Notes under the pieces: generated by a model
What the model was told of the DNA's origin: nothing
Database searches by the model: none
The model's input: only the letters and a program-made list of their open reading frames with translations
Source: Mycolicibacterium sp. J2
GTDB taxonomy: Bacteria > Actinomycetota > Actinomycetes > Mycobacteriales > Mycobacteriaceae
NCBI RefSeq assembly: GCF_026240945.1
Contig: NZ_JAPFPY010000002.1
Span: 124,001 to 188,000 of the forward strand
Direction of reading: 5' to 3'
DNA length: 64,000 nt
Shown: positions 41,336 through 51,356 of the stretch, one piece after another
How the letters are laid out: each line of letters begins with the position of its first letter
Numbering within the stretch: the stretch's first letter is position 1
Made by a program: the position numbers and the translations under genes

Positions 41336-41943
41336 GCCGGGCGGCGGGACCGCCGCAGCGGGGTGACGGTGCCGCTGGCCTGCTCGTGGTGGTCCTCGAA
41401 CGCCTCGGCGATACCGCCGGCGGTGAGCGTGGATTCCAGCGCCTTGTCGGGGTTGCGCGCGAACTCGTCGGGGAAGACGAAGCGGCGGAACGCCCAGAAC
41501 CGGAAGGCCATCTGCAGCAGGTTGCCGATGACGTACGCCGAGACGAAGTCGGCGATGTTCTCGACGGTGAGTGACACCTCGGGCACGCGCAGCCCCAGCA
41601 TGTAGCTGGACACCCACAGCGGGGCCATGCTCAGCAGCACCCCGACGCCGCTGACCACGAAGAACAGCAGCGCCTCGTGGTGGCGTTCGCGGCCGCCGCG
41701 GTCCTTGAAGCTCCACTCCCGGTTCAGGATGTAGGAGGCGATCACCGCGACGATGCCGGCGATGATCTTGGCGGTCACCGGCTTGGGTTCCAGCACGGTG
41801 AGCTTGAGGGTGTAGAAGATCGCCGAGTCGATGACGAAGGTGGTGGCACCGACCAGTGCGAATTTGATCAGTTCATGGTGCCGCTCGGCGAACGGCCGGA
41901 TCGGGCGAGGCAGCCGCGCGATCGTGGCATCAGCAAAGGACAC
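41290..41943 (-). CDS. GtrA-family membrane protein
   Basis: The 217-residue protein has the four-helix GtrA domain in residues about 25-165: HELIKFALVGATTFVIDSAIFYTLKLTV, AGIVAVIASYILNREWSFKDRGG, and ADFVSAYVIGNLLQMAFRFWAFRRFVFP. GtrA-like proteins help move polyprenyl-linked sugars; the M. tuberculosis counterpart is Rv3277. A soluble tail of about 50 residues follows. GTG at 41943 has TAGACT eight bases upstream (41952-41957 on the minus strand) and no ribosome site, so it may be leaderless. Confidence 0.88.
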   Translation of the reverse strand: MSFADATIARLPRPIRPFAERHHELIKFALVGATTFVIDSAIFYTLKLTVLEPKPVTAKIIAGIVAVIASYILNREWSFKDRGGRERHHEALLFFVVSGVGVLLSMAPLWVSSYMLGLRVPEVSLTVENIADFVSAYVIGNLLQMAFRFWAFRRFVFPDEFARNPDKALESTLTAGGIAEAFEDHHEQASGTVTPLRRSRRPAQLGDSSEPKVSKTS

Positions 41944-41951
41944 GAAGAGAC

Positions 41952-41957
41952 AGTCTA
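41952..41957 (-). promoter_or_regulatory. -10 element TAGACT of the gtrA-like gene
   Basis: TAGACT on the minus strand ends eight bases before the GTG start at 41943. It lies in the 107-base divergent gap shared with purK. Confidence 0.45.
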
Positions 41958-42050
41958 CGGAAACTCACTGGCCGACGTGAACCTGCGCAGGTCGCGGTGG
42001 GTGTGGGCGGCCCCGGTACGCCATGGGATCCGCCATGAAAACATGGTGCC

Positions 42051-43277
42051 GTGCCACGTACTCCCAAGAGCTCCGCCGCGCCCGTCGTCGCCATGATCGG
42101 TGGCGGACAGCTGGCCAGGATGACCCACCAAGCGGCCATCGCCCTCGGTCAGACGCTGCGGGTGCTGGCGGCGGCCGCCGACGAGCCCGCCGCTCAGGTC
42201 AGTCCCGACGTGGTGCTCGGCGCGCACACCGACCTGGAGGCGCTGCGTCGGGCGGCCGCCGGAGCCGACGCCCTGACCTTCGACCACGAGCATGTGCCGA
42301 CCGCCCATCTGGAGCGGCTGGTCGCCGAGGGGGTCAACGTGGCGCCGCCGCCGCAGGCGCTGATCCATGCCCAGGACAAACTGGTGATGCGGCGCAGGCT
42401 GGAGGCGCTCGGTGCGCCGATCCCGCGGTTCTCGGCGGTGGCGAGCGTCGACGACGTCGACGCGTTCGCCGCCCGGATCGGCGGTCCGGTGGTGATCAAG
42501 ACCATCCGCGGCGGTTACGACGGCCGTGGTGTGGTGCTGGCTCGCGACCTGGCGCATGCCAGGGAGGCGGTTGCCGGTTATCTGGCCGACGGTGTCGAGG
42601 TGCTGTTGGAGGAGCGCGTCGCCATGCGCCGGGAGCTGTCCGCCCTGGTGGCGCGCTCGCCGTTCGGGCAGGGCGCGGCGTGGCCGGTGGTGCAGACCGT
42701 GCAGCGCGACGGGATCTGCGTGGAGGTCATCGCGCCCGCGCCGGGCCTGCCGGGGGAGGTCGCCGCCGAGGCGGAGGCGCTGGGCCTGCGGCTGGCCGAC
42801 GAGCTCGGTGTGGTCGGGGTGCTGGCCGTGGAGCTGTTCGAGACCATCGACGGCGCGATCCTGGTCAACGAATTGGCCATGCGCCCACACAATTCCGGGC
42901 ACTGGACCATGGACGGTGCCCGCACCAGTCAGTTCGAGCAGCACCTGCGCGCGGTGCTGGACTACCCGCTCGGTGACACCGCGGCGCTGGCCCCGGTGAC
43001 GGTGATGGGCAATGTGCTGGGCGCGGCGCAGACCCCGCAGATGTCGATGGACGAGCGGGTGCACCACCTGATGGGCCGGATGCCCGACGCGAAGGTGCAC
43101 CTGTACGGCAAGGGGGGGCGGCCGGGCCGCAAGATCGGCCACGTCAACATCGTCGGCGGCGGGGGCCAGGGGTGCAGCGATGACCCGGAATACGTTGCGG
43201 CACTGAGGGAACGAGCGCAGCGGGCGGCGCACTGGTTGTCGCACGCGCAGTGGACCGATGGATGGGACGGGCACTAG
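42051..43277 (+). CDS. purK: N5-carboxyaminoimidazole ribonucleotide synthase PurK
   Basis: PurK uses ATP and bicarbonate to convert AIR to N5-CAIR in purine synthesis. The 408-residue protein has the ATP-grasp layout: VVAMIGGGQLARMTHQAAIALGQ at the start, VIKTIRGGYDGRGVVLARDL, VQTVQRDGICVEVIAPAPGLP, and VNELAMRPHNSGHWTMDGARTSQFEQH. GTG at 42051 is preceded by no clear ribosome site. purE follows after three bases, so the two consecutive purine steps are coupled. Confidence 0.96.
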   Translation: MPRTPKSSAAPVVAMIGGGQLARMTHQAAIALGQTLRVLAAAADEPAAQVSPDVVLGAHTDLEALRRAAAGADALTFDHEHVPTAHLERLVAEGVNVAPPPQALIHAQDKLVMRRRLEALGAPIPRFSAVASVDDVDAFAARIGGPVVIKTIRGGYDGRGVVLARDLAHAREAVAGYLADGVEVLLEERVAMRRELSALVARSPFGQGAAWPVVQTVQRDGICVEVIAPAPGLPGEVAAEAEALGLRLADELGVVGVLAVELFETIDGAILVNELAMRPHNSGHWTMDGARTSQFEQHLRAVLDYPLGDTAALAPVTVMGNVLGAAQTPQMSMDERVHHLMGRMPDAKVHLYGKGGRPGRKIGHVNIVGGGGQGCSDDPEYVAALRERAQRAAHWLSHAQWTDGWDGH

Positions 43278-43280
43278 ACC

Positions 43281-43793
43281 GTGAGTGACAAGCGCAGCCC
43301 CCGCGTCGGGGTCATCATGGGCAGCGACAGCGACTGGTCGGTGATGGAGGCCGCGGTCACCGCGCTGGCCGAGTTCGACATCCCGTTCGAGATCGGGGTG
43401 GTGTCCGCGCATCGCACCCCGGGCCGGATGCTCGACTACGCCCAGACCGCGGCTGGCCGGGGCATCGAGGTCATCATCGCCGGCGCCGGCGGGGCGGCGC
43501 ACCTGCCGGGCATGGTCGCCGCGGCCACCCCGCTGCCGGTGATCGGTGTGCCGGTGCCGCTGGCGCGCCTGGACGGGCTGGACTCGCTGCTGTCGATCGT
43601 GCAGATGCCGGCCGGGGTGCCGGTGGCGACGGTGTCGATCGGCGGGGCGCGCAATGCGGGCCTGCTGGCGGTGCGGATTCTCGGCGCGAGCGACGCCGCG
43701 CTGCGCTCCCGAATGGAGGCCTTCCAGGCGGGCCTGGAGCAGATGGTGCTGGAGAAAGACGCGGCGTTGCGCAGCCGACTGCTCGGCGATTGA
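43281..43793 (+). CDS. purE: N5-CAIR mutase PurE
   Basis: PurE moves the carboxyl group of N5-CAIR to give CAIR. The 170-residue protein has [17 protein letters not shown], the phosphate loop, [12 protein letters not shown] with the catalytic His, and [33 protein letters not shown] start at 43281 is three bases after purK. The fadE25 promoter begins at its stop codon. Confidence 0.96.
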   Translation: MSDKRSPRVGVIMGSDSDWSVMEAAVTALAEFDIPFEIGVVSAHRTPGRMLDYAQTAAGRGIEVIIAGAGGAAHLPGMVAAATPLPVIGVPVPLARLDGLDSLLSIVQMPAGVPVATVSIGGARNAGLLAVRILGASDAALRSRMEAFQAGLEQMVLEKDAALRSRLLGD

Positions 43794-43819
43794 GTGAATC
43801 AGGATTAACCGGCTATGGT
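43790..43819 (+). promoter_or_regulatory. Promoter of fadE25
   Basis: TTGAGT at 43790-43795 and TATGGT at 43814-43819 are spaced by 18 bases. A start near 43826 leaves a short leader with GAGGAG before ATG 43845. Confidence 0.6.
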
Positions 43820-43844
43820 TACTGGCGAGTAGCGAGGAGATCCG

Positions 43845-45005
<1,161 letters not shown>

Positions 45006-45019
45006 ACGGGCCGTCGCGG

Positions 45020-45048
45020 GGTCGCGTCAGCTCCAGAGTGACGCGACC
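45020..45048. terminator. Hairpin at the fadE25/methyltransferase junction
   Basis: Perfect 9-bp arms GGTCGCGTC (45020-45028) and GACGCGACC (45040-45048) enclose 11 bases. It begins 15 bases after the fadE25 stop and lies in the last codons of the opposite gene, so it may stop transcripts from both sides. Confidence 0.5.
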
Positions 45049-45812
45049 TTGCGGTAGGCGGCGCGGACGGTCTCGCTGCGGCGGGCGATATGGGCCGGGT
45101 GCTTGGGCACCGGCACCAGCACGCTCACCGGATGGTTGACGAACACCGACTCGAACACCGCGGTCATGGTGCGGTCGGCGTAGGCCCGGTCCAGCGCGTG
45201 GCGGTACCGGTCGGCGTGCTCGGGCTGGGTGAACAGCACCTTGTTGTAGCCGATGTAGAACGGCACCAAGGCACCACCCTGCTCCAGGTAGTGCACGGTG
45301 CCGACGCACACCCCGGGCCACTGCTGGTTGAACACGTCGTCGGCGATCACGACGCCGCCGTCGACCAGGCTCTCCTCGGCCAGCCGCATATCGCTGAGCA
45401 CGATCTCCTCGGTGTGGCCGCCGTCGACCGAGAACAGCCGCACCCCCGACAGCGCCGGGATGTCACCGGGCACGATCTGGGTGGAATCCCCTTGGTGCAC
45501 GACGAGGTCGGTGCGGTCGGCCCAGCGGTCCAGGTTGCGCAGGAACTCGCTGCGGTCGCCTTCGCCGGACTTGTCGATGTTAGCCGCCTGGTTCTCGAAC
45601 AGGTCGATCGCGATGGCCTGCTCACCCGGTTGCTGGAGCAACTTCATGGCGATGAAGAGCTGGCCGTGATGGACGCCGATCTCGGCGATGGGCCCACGGA
45701 TACCGGCCGCCCGCTGCTGCTCGTCAACGGCTTGTAGCAACCCGATGGCCGCCGACTCCGTATAGCCCTGCACCCGTCGATGCCCGAAGTGCCGATATGC
45801 AGCGAATCTCAT
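45027..45812 (-). CDS. Class I SAM-dependent methyltransferase (Methyltransf_24 type)
   Basis: The 261-residue protein has the class I fold: GPIAEIGVHHGQLFIAMKLL (SAM loop), EQAIAIDLFENQAANIDKSG, TDLVVHQGDSTQIV, and RLFSVDGGHTEEIVLSDMRLAEESLVDGGVVIADDVFNQQWPGV, the last typical of sugar- or cephalosporin-hydroxylase-like methyltransferases. ATG 45812 is supported by AGGTGGG upstream; GTG at 45827 is also possible. There is no clear partner gene; the substrate is unknown. It is transcribed toward fadE25. Confidence 0.82.
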   Translation of the reverse strand: MRFAAYRHFGHRRVQGYTESAAIGLLQAVDEQQRAAGIRGPIAEIGVHHGQLFIAMKLLQQPGEQAIAIDLFENQAANIDKSGEGDRSEFLRNLDRWADRTDLVVHQGDSTQIVPGDIPALSGVRLFSVDGGHTEEIVLSDMRLAEESLVDGGVVIADDVFNQQWPGVCVGTVHYLEQGGALVPFYIGYNKVLFTQPEHADRYRHALDRAYADRTMTAVFESVFVNHPVSVLVPVPKHPAHIARRSETVRAAYRKVASLWS

Positions 45813-45917
45813 CGCGATGCTTCCCACCTGTCACAGGGTACCCACGAGGCACCCATCTGGCATATAGCATCACATTATTGACGCAAAGGATATTTGGTGC
45901 GAGTGCAACCGCCCTGC

Positions 45918-46631
45918 TCAGCCCTTGGTCACCTTCTCCATCGTGCGCCTGCGCTCCAGCGCGCCACTGTCCGGGTTTGCCACGAGGACCAGGGAGGCGC
46001 CCGCGGACAGCACGGCGAGCAGCTGGGCGATCAGATCTTCGGCGGTCGCCCAGCCCGCGGTGGACAGCACCCGGTCACTGTCGGTGAGGCCGCGCGAGGC
46101 GGCCGCGTCCGCGGCGGCGGCCAGCACCTCGCCGACGGTCCGGCCGTTGAGGGCGGGGCCCGGCGCGCGCTCGGGGATGATCTGGTCGCCGTGCACCCGT
46201 ACCGCGGTGGCATAGTCGGTGACCCCGACAGGCAGGCCGGGCGCCGGTTTCCCGAACGGATCCAGGGACAGCACCACCACCTCACCGGCTGCCGTGGCGG
46301 CATCGGCCTCATCAAGCCGGTCCGCGGTGCACAGCGCGATATCCGCGTCTGCCGAATCCGGTCCGAACACCGCTTCCGCGCCGATCCACCAGATGCCCAG
46401 CAGTACCGCGGCGGTCTGCCAGTGGGCGGGCAGCAGCACCGCCACCCGGCCGCCCGGTCCGGCGCCGAGTTCGTCGCGCAGCAGATTGGCGGTCTTGGCT
46501 GCCCAGTTGGCCAGCGTCACCGTCGACAGTTCGATGCGCTCACCGCTGGCGTCGTCGTAATAGGTGATGCGCGGCCCGACGGGGTCGCGGCGCATCAACG
46601 GATCCAGCAGCGCCGCGCTGACCGTCGTCAT
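45918..46631 (-). CDS. TIGR03089-family protein
   Basis: The 237-residue protein resembles the N-terminal part of AMP-binding enzymes (ITYYDDASGERIELSTVTLANWAAKTANLL, GGRVAVLLPAHWQTAAVLLGIWWIGAEAVF) but stops before the catalytic C-terminal domain and has no TSGTTG loop. This is the TIGR03089 pattern of actinobacteria; M. tuberculosis has Rv3268 at this place. Its start lies one base after the stop of the LCP gene, so the two are one operon. Function is unknown; a non-catalytic binding role is plausible. Confidence 0.85.
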   Translation of the reverse strand: MTTVSAALLDPLMRRDPVGPRITYYDDASGERIELSTVTLANWAAKTANLLRDELGAGPGGRVAVLLPAHWQTAAVLLGIWWIGAEAVFGPDSADADIALCTADRLDEADAATAAGEVVVLSLDPFGKPAPGLPVGVTDYATAVRVHGDQIIPERAPGPALNGRTVGEVLAAAADAAASRGLTDSDRVLSTAGWATAEDLIAQLLAVLSAGASLVLVANPDSGALERRRTMEKVTKG

Positions 46632-46632
46632 G

Positions 46633-48111
46633 TCAGTTCACGCACGCCGGGTCGTCGGACCCCGCGGTGAGGATCGGTGACGGCGGCGGGGGCGGCTCGG
46701 CCGTGTCGCCGGTACCACCCGCGCTCTGCTCGATGACGGCGGAATCGCCGGATGTCCCGGTGGGGCCGTCCAGCCCCGAGCCCGGCCCGGTGTAATCAGA
46801 GGACAGCACCACGCGCACCGTCCCGGGCGCCAGTGTGGCGTCCTCGACGATCGGAAGGTTGCCGAGTTCCTTCGAAATTGCTTGCGCCCCAAGGTCGTCG
46901 GTCTTCGCCACCTGCACCTGGCTGTTGGTGACGTGGGCGCCCTCGTTGTTGCCCACCGCGCCCGCGGTGAAACCCTTGCTGGTCAACACCTGCTGTACCG
47001 ACCCCGCCAGCCCATTGATATCGGTGTCGTTGACCACGTCGGCGGTGGTCTTCTCCGGCGAATAGCTGAGCTGCTCGGTCTTCCCGGCGGCCTGGTCGCT
47101 GAGCAGGCTCTCGACCCAGTCGTGCACCTGAACCGGGTCGACCCGCACGACGCTCTGCATGCCGTCGTCGCTCCAGCCGTCCTCCTGCAGGATCGGGATG
47201 GTCGCGAAGGCCACCGACCCGGCGGCCAGCTTCTGCAGCTGCTGGATGAAATCCATGATGTCCCAGCCGTCGGAGAGCACCACCGAACGCTGAACCGCAT
47301 CCTGCAACCGGTTGAGGGTGGACGGACTGGACAACGTCTTGCCGGAGATGACCTCGTGGGCCAGCGAGGCCATCACCGACTGCTGGCGGGTCACCCGATC
47401 AAGATCGCCGCGGGGCAGGTCGTGGCGCTGCCGAACGAAACTCAGCGCCTGCGGGCCGTTCAGCTTCTGCCAGCCTGCCGGGAAGTCGGCACCCGAAAGA
47501 GGTTCGTACACAGCGTTTTTCAGGCATACGTTCACGCCGCCGAGTGCATCGGTGATGAGCGAGAAGCCGAGCAGCCCGATCTCGGCGTAATGGTCGACGG
47601 TCACCCCGGTGAGTTTGGCGACGGTCTTGATCAGCGCTTCCCGTCCGGCCTCGGTCGCCTTGGGCTCGGCGGTGGCGGGGTCCTCGCCCTGCACCTCGAC
47701 CAGCTGCTTCATCTTGTCGAGCTTCACCTCGCCGAAGACACCGTTGATCTTCATCTTGCCGAGCCCCGGGGCATCGACATAGGAATCGCGGGGGATCGAG
47801 ATGGCCGTCGCCGAGCGCCCATTGTTGGGGATGCGGACCAGGATGATGGTGTCGGTGTTGGTCGAGACGTCGTCACCGGCGCGCAGCGTGGCCAGCTCCT
47901 CGGCGGAGAGGGGATTGCCGTGCGCGTCGGTGCGGCTGTCCAGCCCCACCAGCAGGATGTCGATCGCGCCGTCGTCGCCGCCGCCGCCCAGCGCCGCGGA
48001 GTTGACGTGGTTGATGCCGTCCTCGAACGAGCGCACGGTGCTCCAGGCCACGCCGGTGCACACCACGATGGCGGCAGCGGCGATGACGGCGATGGTCCGG
48101 GTCACCTTCAC
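46633..48111 (-). CDS. lcp1: LytR-CpsA-Psr family ligase (Lcp1-like)
   Basis: LCP proteins attach glycopolymers to peptidoglycan; Lcp1 (Rv3267) joins arabinogalactan in M. tuberculosis. The 492-residue protein has an N-terminal helix, then the LCP domain (IDILLVGLDSRTDAHGNPL, DTIILVRIPNNGRSATAISIPRDSYVD, GGVNVCLKNAVYEPLSGADFPAGWQKLNGPQALSFVRQRHDLPRGDLDRVTRQQ). The Arg and Asp of RIPNN..SIPRDS and FVRQRHDLPRGD bind pyrophosphate and metal. A LytR_C domain (DVVNDTDINGLAGSVQQVLTSKGF) and a Pro-rich tail follow. GTG at 48111 has GGGAGG upstream. wbbL lies nearby. Confidence 0.93.
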   Translation of the reverse strand: MKVTRTIAVIAAAAIVVCTGVAWSTVRSFEDGINHVNSAALGGGGDDGAIDILLVGLDSRTDAHGNPLSAEELATLRAGDDVSTNTDTIILVRIPNNGRSATAISIPRDSYVDAPGLGKMKINGVFGEVKLDKMKQLVEVQGEDPATAEPKATEAGREALIKTVAKLTGVTVDHYAEIGLLGFSLITDALGGVNVCLKNAVYEPLSGADFPAGWQKLNGPQALSFVRQRHDLPRGDLDRVTRQQSVMASLAHEVISGKTLSSPSTLNRLQDAVQRSVVLSDGWDIMDFIQQLQKLAAGSVAFATIPILQEDGWSDDGMQSVVRVDPVQVHDWVESLLSDQAAGKTEQLSYSPEKTTADVVNDTDINGLAGSVQQVLTSKGFTAGAVGNNEGAHVTNSQVQVAKTDDLGAQAISKELGNLPIVEDATLAPGTVRVVLSSDYTGPGSGLDGPTGTSGDSAVIEQSAGGTGDTAEPPPPPSPILTAGSDDPACVN

Positions 48112-48264
48112 GCGTGATCTGCCTCCCGGCCCGGTTTCTGCATTGGCTCAGGCTACTGGCGCTGCCGCCGAAGTTGCGGGAGCGCGCACCCGGCGTGCCA
48201 GCGCGCATCGCGCAGGCCCGGCGCTCAGCAGATCCGCAGGTGCCGGCCATCTGCGCAGGTCCGG

Positions 48265-48270
48265 TACATT
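48265..48270 (+). promoter_or_regulatory. -10 element TACATT of the glycosidase gene
   Basis: TACATT ends seven bases before ATG 48278, and there is no ribosome site, so the transcript is probably leaderless. Confidence 0.5.
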
Positions 48271-48277
48271 GGCGGGC

Positions 48278-49333
48278 ATGAAGACGCCGCTGCGCAGGGT
48301 TCTCGGCCGGTTCGCGATGTTGGTCGTGCTGGTCATGTCGATGGGGGCGGTATCACCGGTGACGGCGCACGCTGCGGTGGTGGCGCCGGCCGACGGCTAC
48401 GGCTTCGCCCAGGGCTACACCTGGGCCACCGGCAACCCCGGTGATGCCAGCCGCGAGATCGACGCGGTCGCCAAGACCACGGCCTCCTGGATTCGCGTGC
48501 CGGTCGACTGGGGCGTCATCGAGGGCAGCAAGGGCCAGTACAACTGGGGTTACCTCGACAATTTGGTGAACTCGGCGGGCGCGCACAAGCTGCGGGTGCT
48601 CGGCATCATCTCCAACACCCCGCTGTGGGCTCGGCTGGAGGGCGCCCAGCTGCTGTTCCCGTCATCACCGCCGCGCAACCCGGCTGATTACGGGGCCTTT
48701 GCCGCGGCGGCGGCGAAGCGTTACGCCGGCCGGATCAACGCGTGGGAGATCTGGAACGAGCCGAACCTGCCGCTGTTCATGGGCTTCGCCGACAACAAGG
48801 CGGGCCGGTACGCGGACATGCTGAAGTCGGCTTACGGCGCCATCAAGTCGGTGCAGCCGGGTGCCACCGTCATCGCGGCCGGGCTCAGCCCGCTGGACGG
48901 GCCGGACTCGCCTCCCGGATTCCTGCAGCAGCTCTACGACGCCGGTGCCGGTGGCTCCTTCGATGCTGCCGCCGCCCACCCCTATGTCTTCCCCGGCGGT
49001 CTGGCCGCCGACAGCAACCACGGTTGGTCGGATGTGCTGCGCATGCGCGATGTGATGAACGCCCACGGTGACGGTGGCAAGAAGATCTGGCTGACCGAGA
49101 TGGGCGCGTCGACCAGCGACATCCCCGGCGACGGCGTGAGCCAGCAGGAGCAGGCCAAGCAGATCACCGACGTGCTGGCCGCAGCCGCAGCGGTGGGCTG
49201 GACCGGTCCGGCCTTCATCCACGCGGTGCGCGATCTGGACACCGGAAACCGCAATGACCGGGAGGCCAACTACGGCGCGCTGCTGACCTCGGACTGGCAG
49301 CCGAAGTTCACGGCCGGAGTGCTTGCCCGTTAG
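48278..49333 (+). CDS. Secreted clan GH-A glycoside hydrolase
   Basis: The 351-residue protein has a signal peptide ending in AVSPVTAHA near residue 31. The rest is a TIM-barrel of the GH5/GH39-like clan GH-A: WIRVPVDWGVIEGSKGQYNWGYLDNLV, NAWEIWNEPNLPLFMGF with the acid/base Glu after Asn, HPYVFPGGLAAD, and KKIWLTEMGASTS with the nucleophile Glu. It should cut a beta-linked glycan outside the cytoplasm. It stands where rmlD lies in M. tuberculosis, between the LCP gene and wbbL. Start ATG 48278 has a TACATT element rather than a ribosome site. Confidence 0.87.
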   Translation: MKTPLRRVLGRFAMLVVLVMSMGAVSPVTAHAAVVAPADGYGFAQGYTWATGNPGDASREIDAVAKTTASWIRVPVDWGVIEGSKGQYNWGYLDNLVNSAGAHKLRVLGIISNTPLWARLEGAQLLFPSSPPRNPADYGAFAAAAAKRYAGRINAWEIWNEPNLPLFMGFADNKAGRYADMLKSAYGAIKSVQPGATVIAAGLSPLDGPDSPPGFLQQLYDAGAGGSFDAAAAHPYVFPGGLAADSNHGWSDVLRMRDVMNAHGDGGKKIWLTEMGASTSDIPGDGVSQQEQAKQITDVLAAAAAVGWTGPAFIHAVRDLDTGNRNDREANYGALLTSDWQPKFTAGVLAR

Positions 49334-49384
49334 GGGTTTCGGACGCGGCGCCGGTGAGGTGCAGGACACAGCGTGGCACGCCGC

Positions 49385-49390
49385 TACCCT
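49385..49390 (+). promoter_or_regulatory. -10 element TACCCT of wbbL
   Basis: TACCCT ends eight bases before GTG 49399; no ribosome site precedes the start. Confidence 0.45.
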
Positions 49391-49398
49391 CTACGACC

Positions 49399-50274
49399 GT
49401 GAGTGACCACCTCTTCATCGTGACGGTGACGTACTCACCGGGCCCGCATCTGGACCGCTTCCTGGCTTCGCTTGCGCATGCCACCGAGCGGCCGGTGACG
49501 GTGGTGATGGCCGACAACGGCTCCACCGACGGCACCCCCGAAGAAGCGGTGCAGCGCTACCCCAATGTGCGGCTGTTCCACACGGGTTCGAATCTGGGTT
49601 ATGGCACCGCGGTCAACCGAGCGGTGGCCGAGTTCGTCACCGACGATGACTGGCTGGTGGTGGCCAATCCCGATGTCCAGTGGGGCCCCGACAGCATCGA
49701 CGAACTGCTGGCCGCCACGCAGCGGTGGCCGGCCGCCGGCTCGCTGGGGCCGTTGATCCGGGATCCGGACGGCACGGTGTACCCGTCGGCGCGACATCAG
49801 CCCAGCTTGATCCGCGGCGGTATGCACGCGGTGATCGGCCCGGTGTGGAAGAACAATCCGTGGACGGCGGCCTACCGACAGGAGCGGCTCGCGCCGAGCG
49901 AGCGTCCGGTGGGCTGGTTGTCGGGGTCGTGCCTGTTGTTGCGGCGGGCGGCGTTCGACCAGATCGGCGGATTCGACGAGCGCTACTTCATGTATATGGA
50001 GGACGTCGATCTGGGGGACCGGCTGACCGCCGCCGGGTGGCAGAACGTCTACGTGCCGTCGGCCGAGATCGTGCACGACAAGGGACACGCGGCAGGCCGT
50101 GATCCCGCGAAGAACTTGGCCGCGCATCATCGCAGCACCTACACTTTCCTCGCCGATCGGCATCCCGGCTGGTGGCGGGCACCGTTGCGGTGGACTATTC
50201 GGGGGGCCCTGGCTGCCCGGGCTGGACTCGTCGTCGGACATTCCCGGCGTAGACAGGCGAAAGGACGGCTCTAG
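49399..50274 (+). CDS. wbbL: Rhamnosyltransferase WbbL
   Basis: WbbL adds rhamnose from dTDP-Rha to decaprenyl-PP-GlcNAc, making the linker between arabinogalactan and peptidoglycan; it is essential in mycobacteria. The 291-residue protein is a GT2 enzyme: LFIVTVTYSPGPHLDRFLASL, VVMADNGSTDGTPEEAV, WLVVANPDVQWGPDS (DxD-like) and LSGSCLLLRRAAFDQIGGFDERYFMYMEDVDLGDRL. GTG 49399 fits the family start. The GDP-mannose pyrophosphorylase gene follows after two bases, as in M. tuberculosis. Confidence 0.94.
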   Translation: MSDHLFIVTVTYSPGPHLDRFLASLAHATERPVTVVMADNGSTDGTPEEAVQRYPNVRLFHTGSNLGYGTAVNRAVAEFVTDDDWLVVANPDVQWGPDSIDELLAATQRWPAAGSLGPLIRDPDGTVYPSARHQPSLIRGGMHAVIGPVWKNNPWTAAYRQERLAPSERPVGWLSGSCLLLRRAAFDQIGGFDERYFMYMEDVDLGDRLTAAGWQNVYVPSAEIVHDKGHAAGRDPAKNLAAHHRSTYTFLADRHPGWWRAPLRWTIRGALAARAGLVVGHSRRRQAKGRL

Positions 50275-50276
50275 GC

Positions 50277-51356
50277 ATGGTCGATCCGGCGAAAGTCGAT
50301 GCCGTCATCCTGGTCGGTGGACAGGGCACCCGGTTGCGCCCGCTCACCCTGTCGGCGCCGAAGCCGATGTTGCCGACGGCCGGGCTGCCGTTTCTGACCC
50401 ACATGCTCTCCCGCATCGCCGCGGCCGGGATCGAACATGTCGTGCTGGGTACGTCGTACAAGGCCGAGGTGTTCGAGGCGGAGTTCGGCGACGGTTCCAA
50501 GTTGGGCCTGCACATCGAGTACGTGGTGGAGGAGCAGGCGCTGGGCACCGGGGGCGGTATCGCCAACGTTGCCTCGAAACTGCGGCACGACACCGTGCTG
50601 GTCTTCAACGGTGACGTGCTCTCCGGGGCAGACCTGGGGGCGCTGCTGGCCTGCCATGAGGAGCACCAGGCCGATGTCACCTTGCACCTGGTCCGGGTCA
50701 GTGATCCCAGGGCGTTCGGCTGTGTGCCCACCGACGCCGACGGGCGGGTTACCGCCTTCCTGGAGAAGACCGAGGATCCGCCGACCGACCAGATCAATGC
50801 GGGCTGCTACGTGTTCCGACGCGAGCTCATCGACGAACTGCCCAAGGGGCGGGCGCTGTCGGTGGAGCGTGAGGTGTTTCCCGCGCTGCTGGCGCAGGGC
50901 CGCAAGGTGTGCGGGTATGTCGACAACTCGTATTGGCGGGATATGGGCACGCCCGACGATTTCGTGCGCGGTTCGGCCGACCTGGTGCGTGGGATCGCCC
51001 CGTCGCCGGCGCTCAACGGTCAAGCCGGGGAGCGGTTGGTGCACGACGGCGCGGCGGTCGCCCCTGGCGCGCTGCTGATCGGCGGGACGGTGGTGGGTCG
51101 CGGTGCCGAGATCGGGGCGGGAGCGCGGCTGGACGGTGCGGTGATCTTCGACGGTGTCCGGGTGGCCGCCGGTGCGGTGATCGAACGGTCCATCATCGGA
51201 TTCGGCGCCAGGATCGGACCCCGCGCGCTCATCCGCGACGGCGTGATCGGTGACGGCGCCGATATCGGCGCGCGGTGCGAACTGTTGCGCGGCGCCCGGG
51301 TGTGGCCCGGGGTGACCATCCCCGACGGCGGGATCCGTTACTCCACCGACGTCTGA
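50277..51356 (+). CDS. manB: Mannose-1-phosphate guanylyltransferase
   Basis: The enzyme makes GDP-mannose from GTP and mannose-1-phosphate for lipomannan, PIMs and glycoproteins. The 359-residue protein has VDAVILVGGQGTRLRPLTLSAPKPMLP, the nucleotide-binding start, VLVFNGDVLSG with metal Asp, then INAGCYVFRREL and a C-terminal left-handed beta-helix of hexapeptide repeats (APGALLIGGTVVGRGAEIGAGARL). It matches Rv3264c, once called rmlA2. A GGACGGCTCTAGGC leader gives a weak ribosome site at ATG 50277. It ends 19 bases inside the convergent Nudix gene. Confidence 0.93.
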   Translation: MVDPAKVDAVILVGGQGTRLRPLTLSAPKPMLPTAGLPFLTHMLSRIAAAGIEHVVLGTSYKAEVFEAEFGDGSKLGLHIEYVVEEQALGTGGGIANVASKLRHDTVLVFNGDVLSGADLGALLACHEEHQADVTLHLVRVSDPRAFGCVPTDADGRVTAFLEKTEDPPTDQINAGCYVFRRELIDELPKGRALSVEREVFPALLAQGRKVCGYVDNSYWRDMGTPDDFVRGSADLVRGIAPSPALNGQAGERLVHDGAAVAPGALLIGGTVVGRGAEIGAGARLDGAVIFDGVRVAAGAVIERSIIGFGARIGPRALIRDGVIGDGADIGARCELLRGARVWPGVTIPDGGIRYSTDV

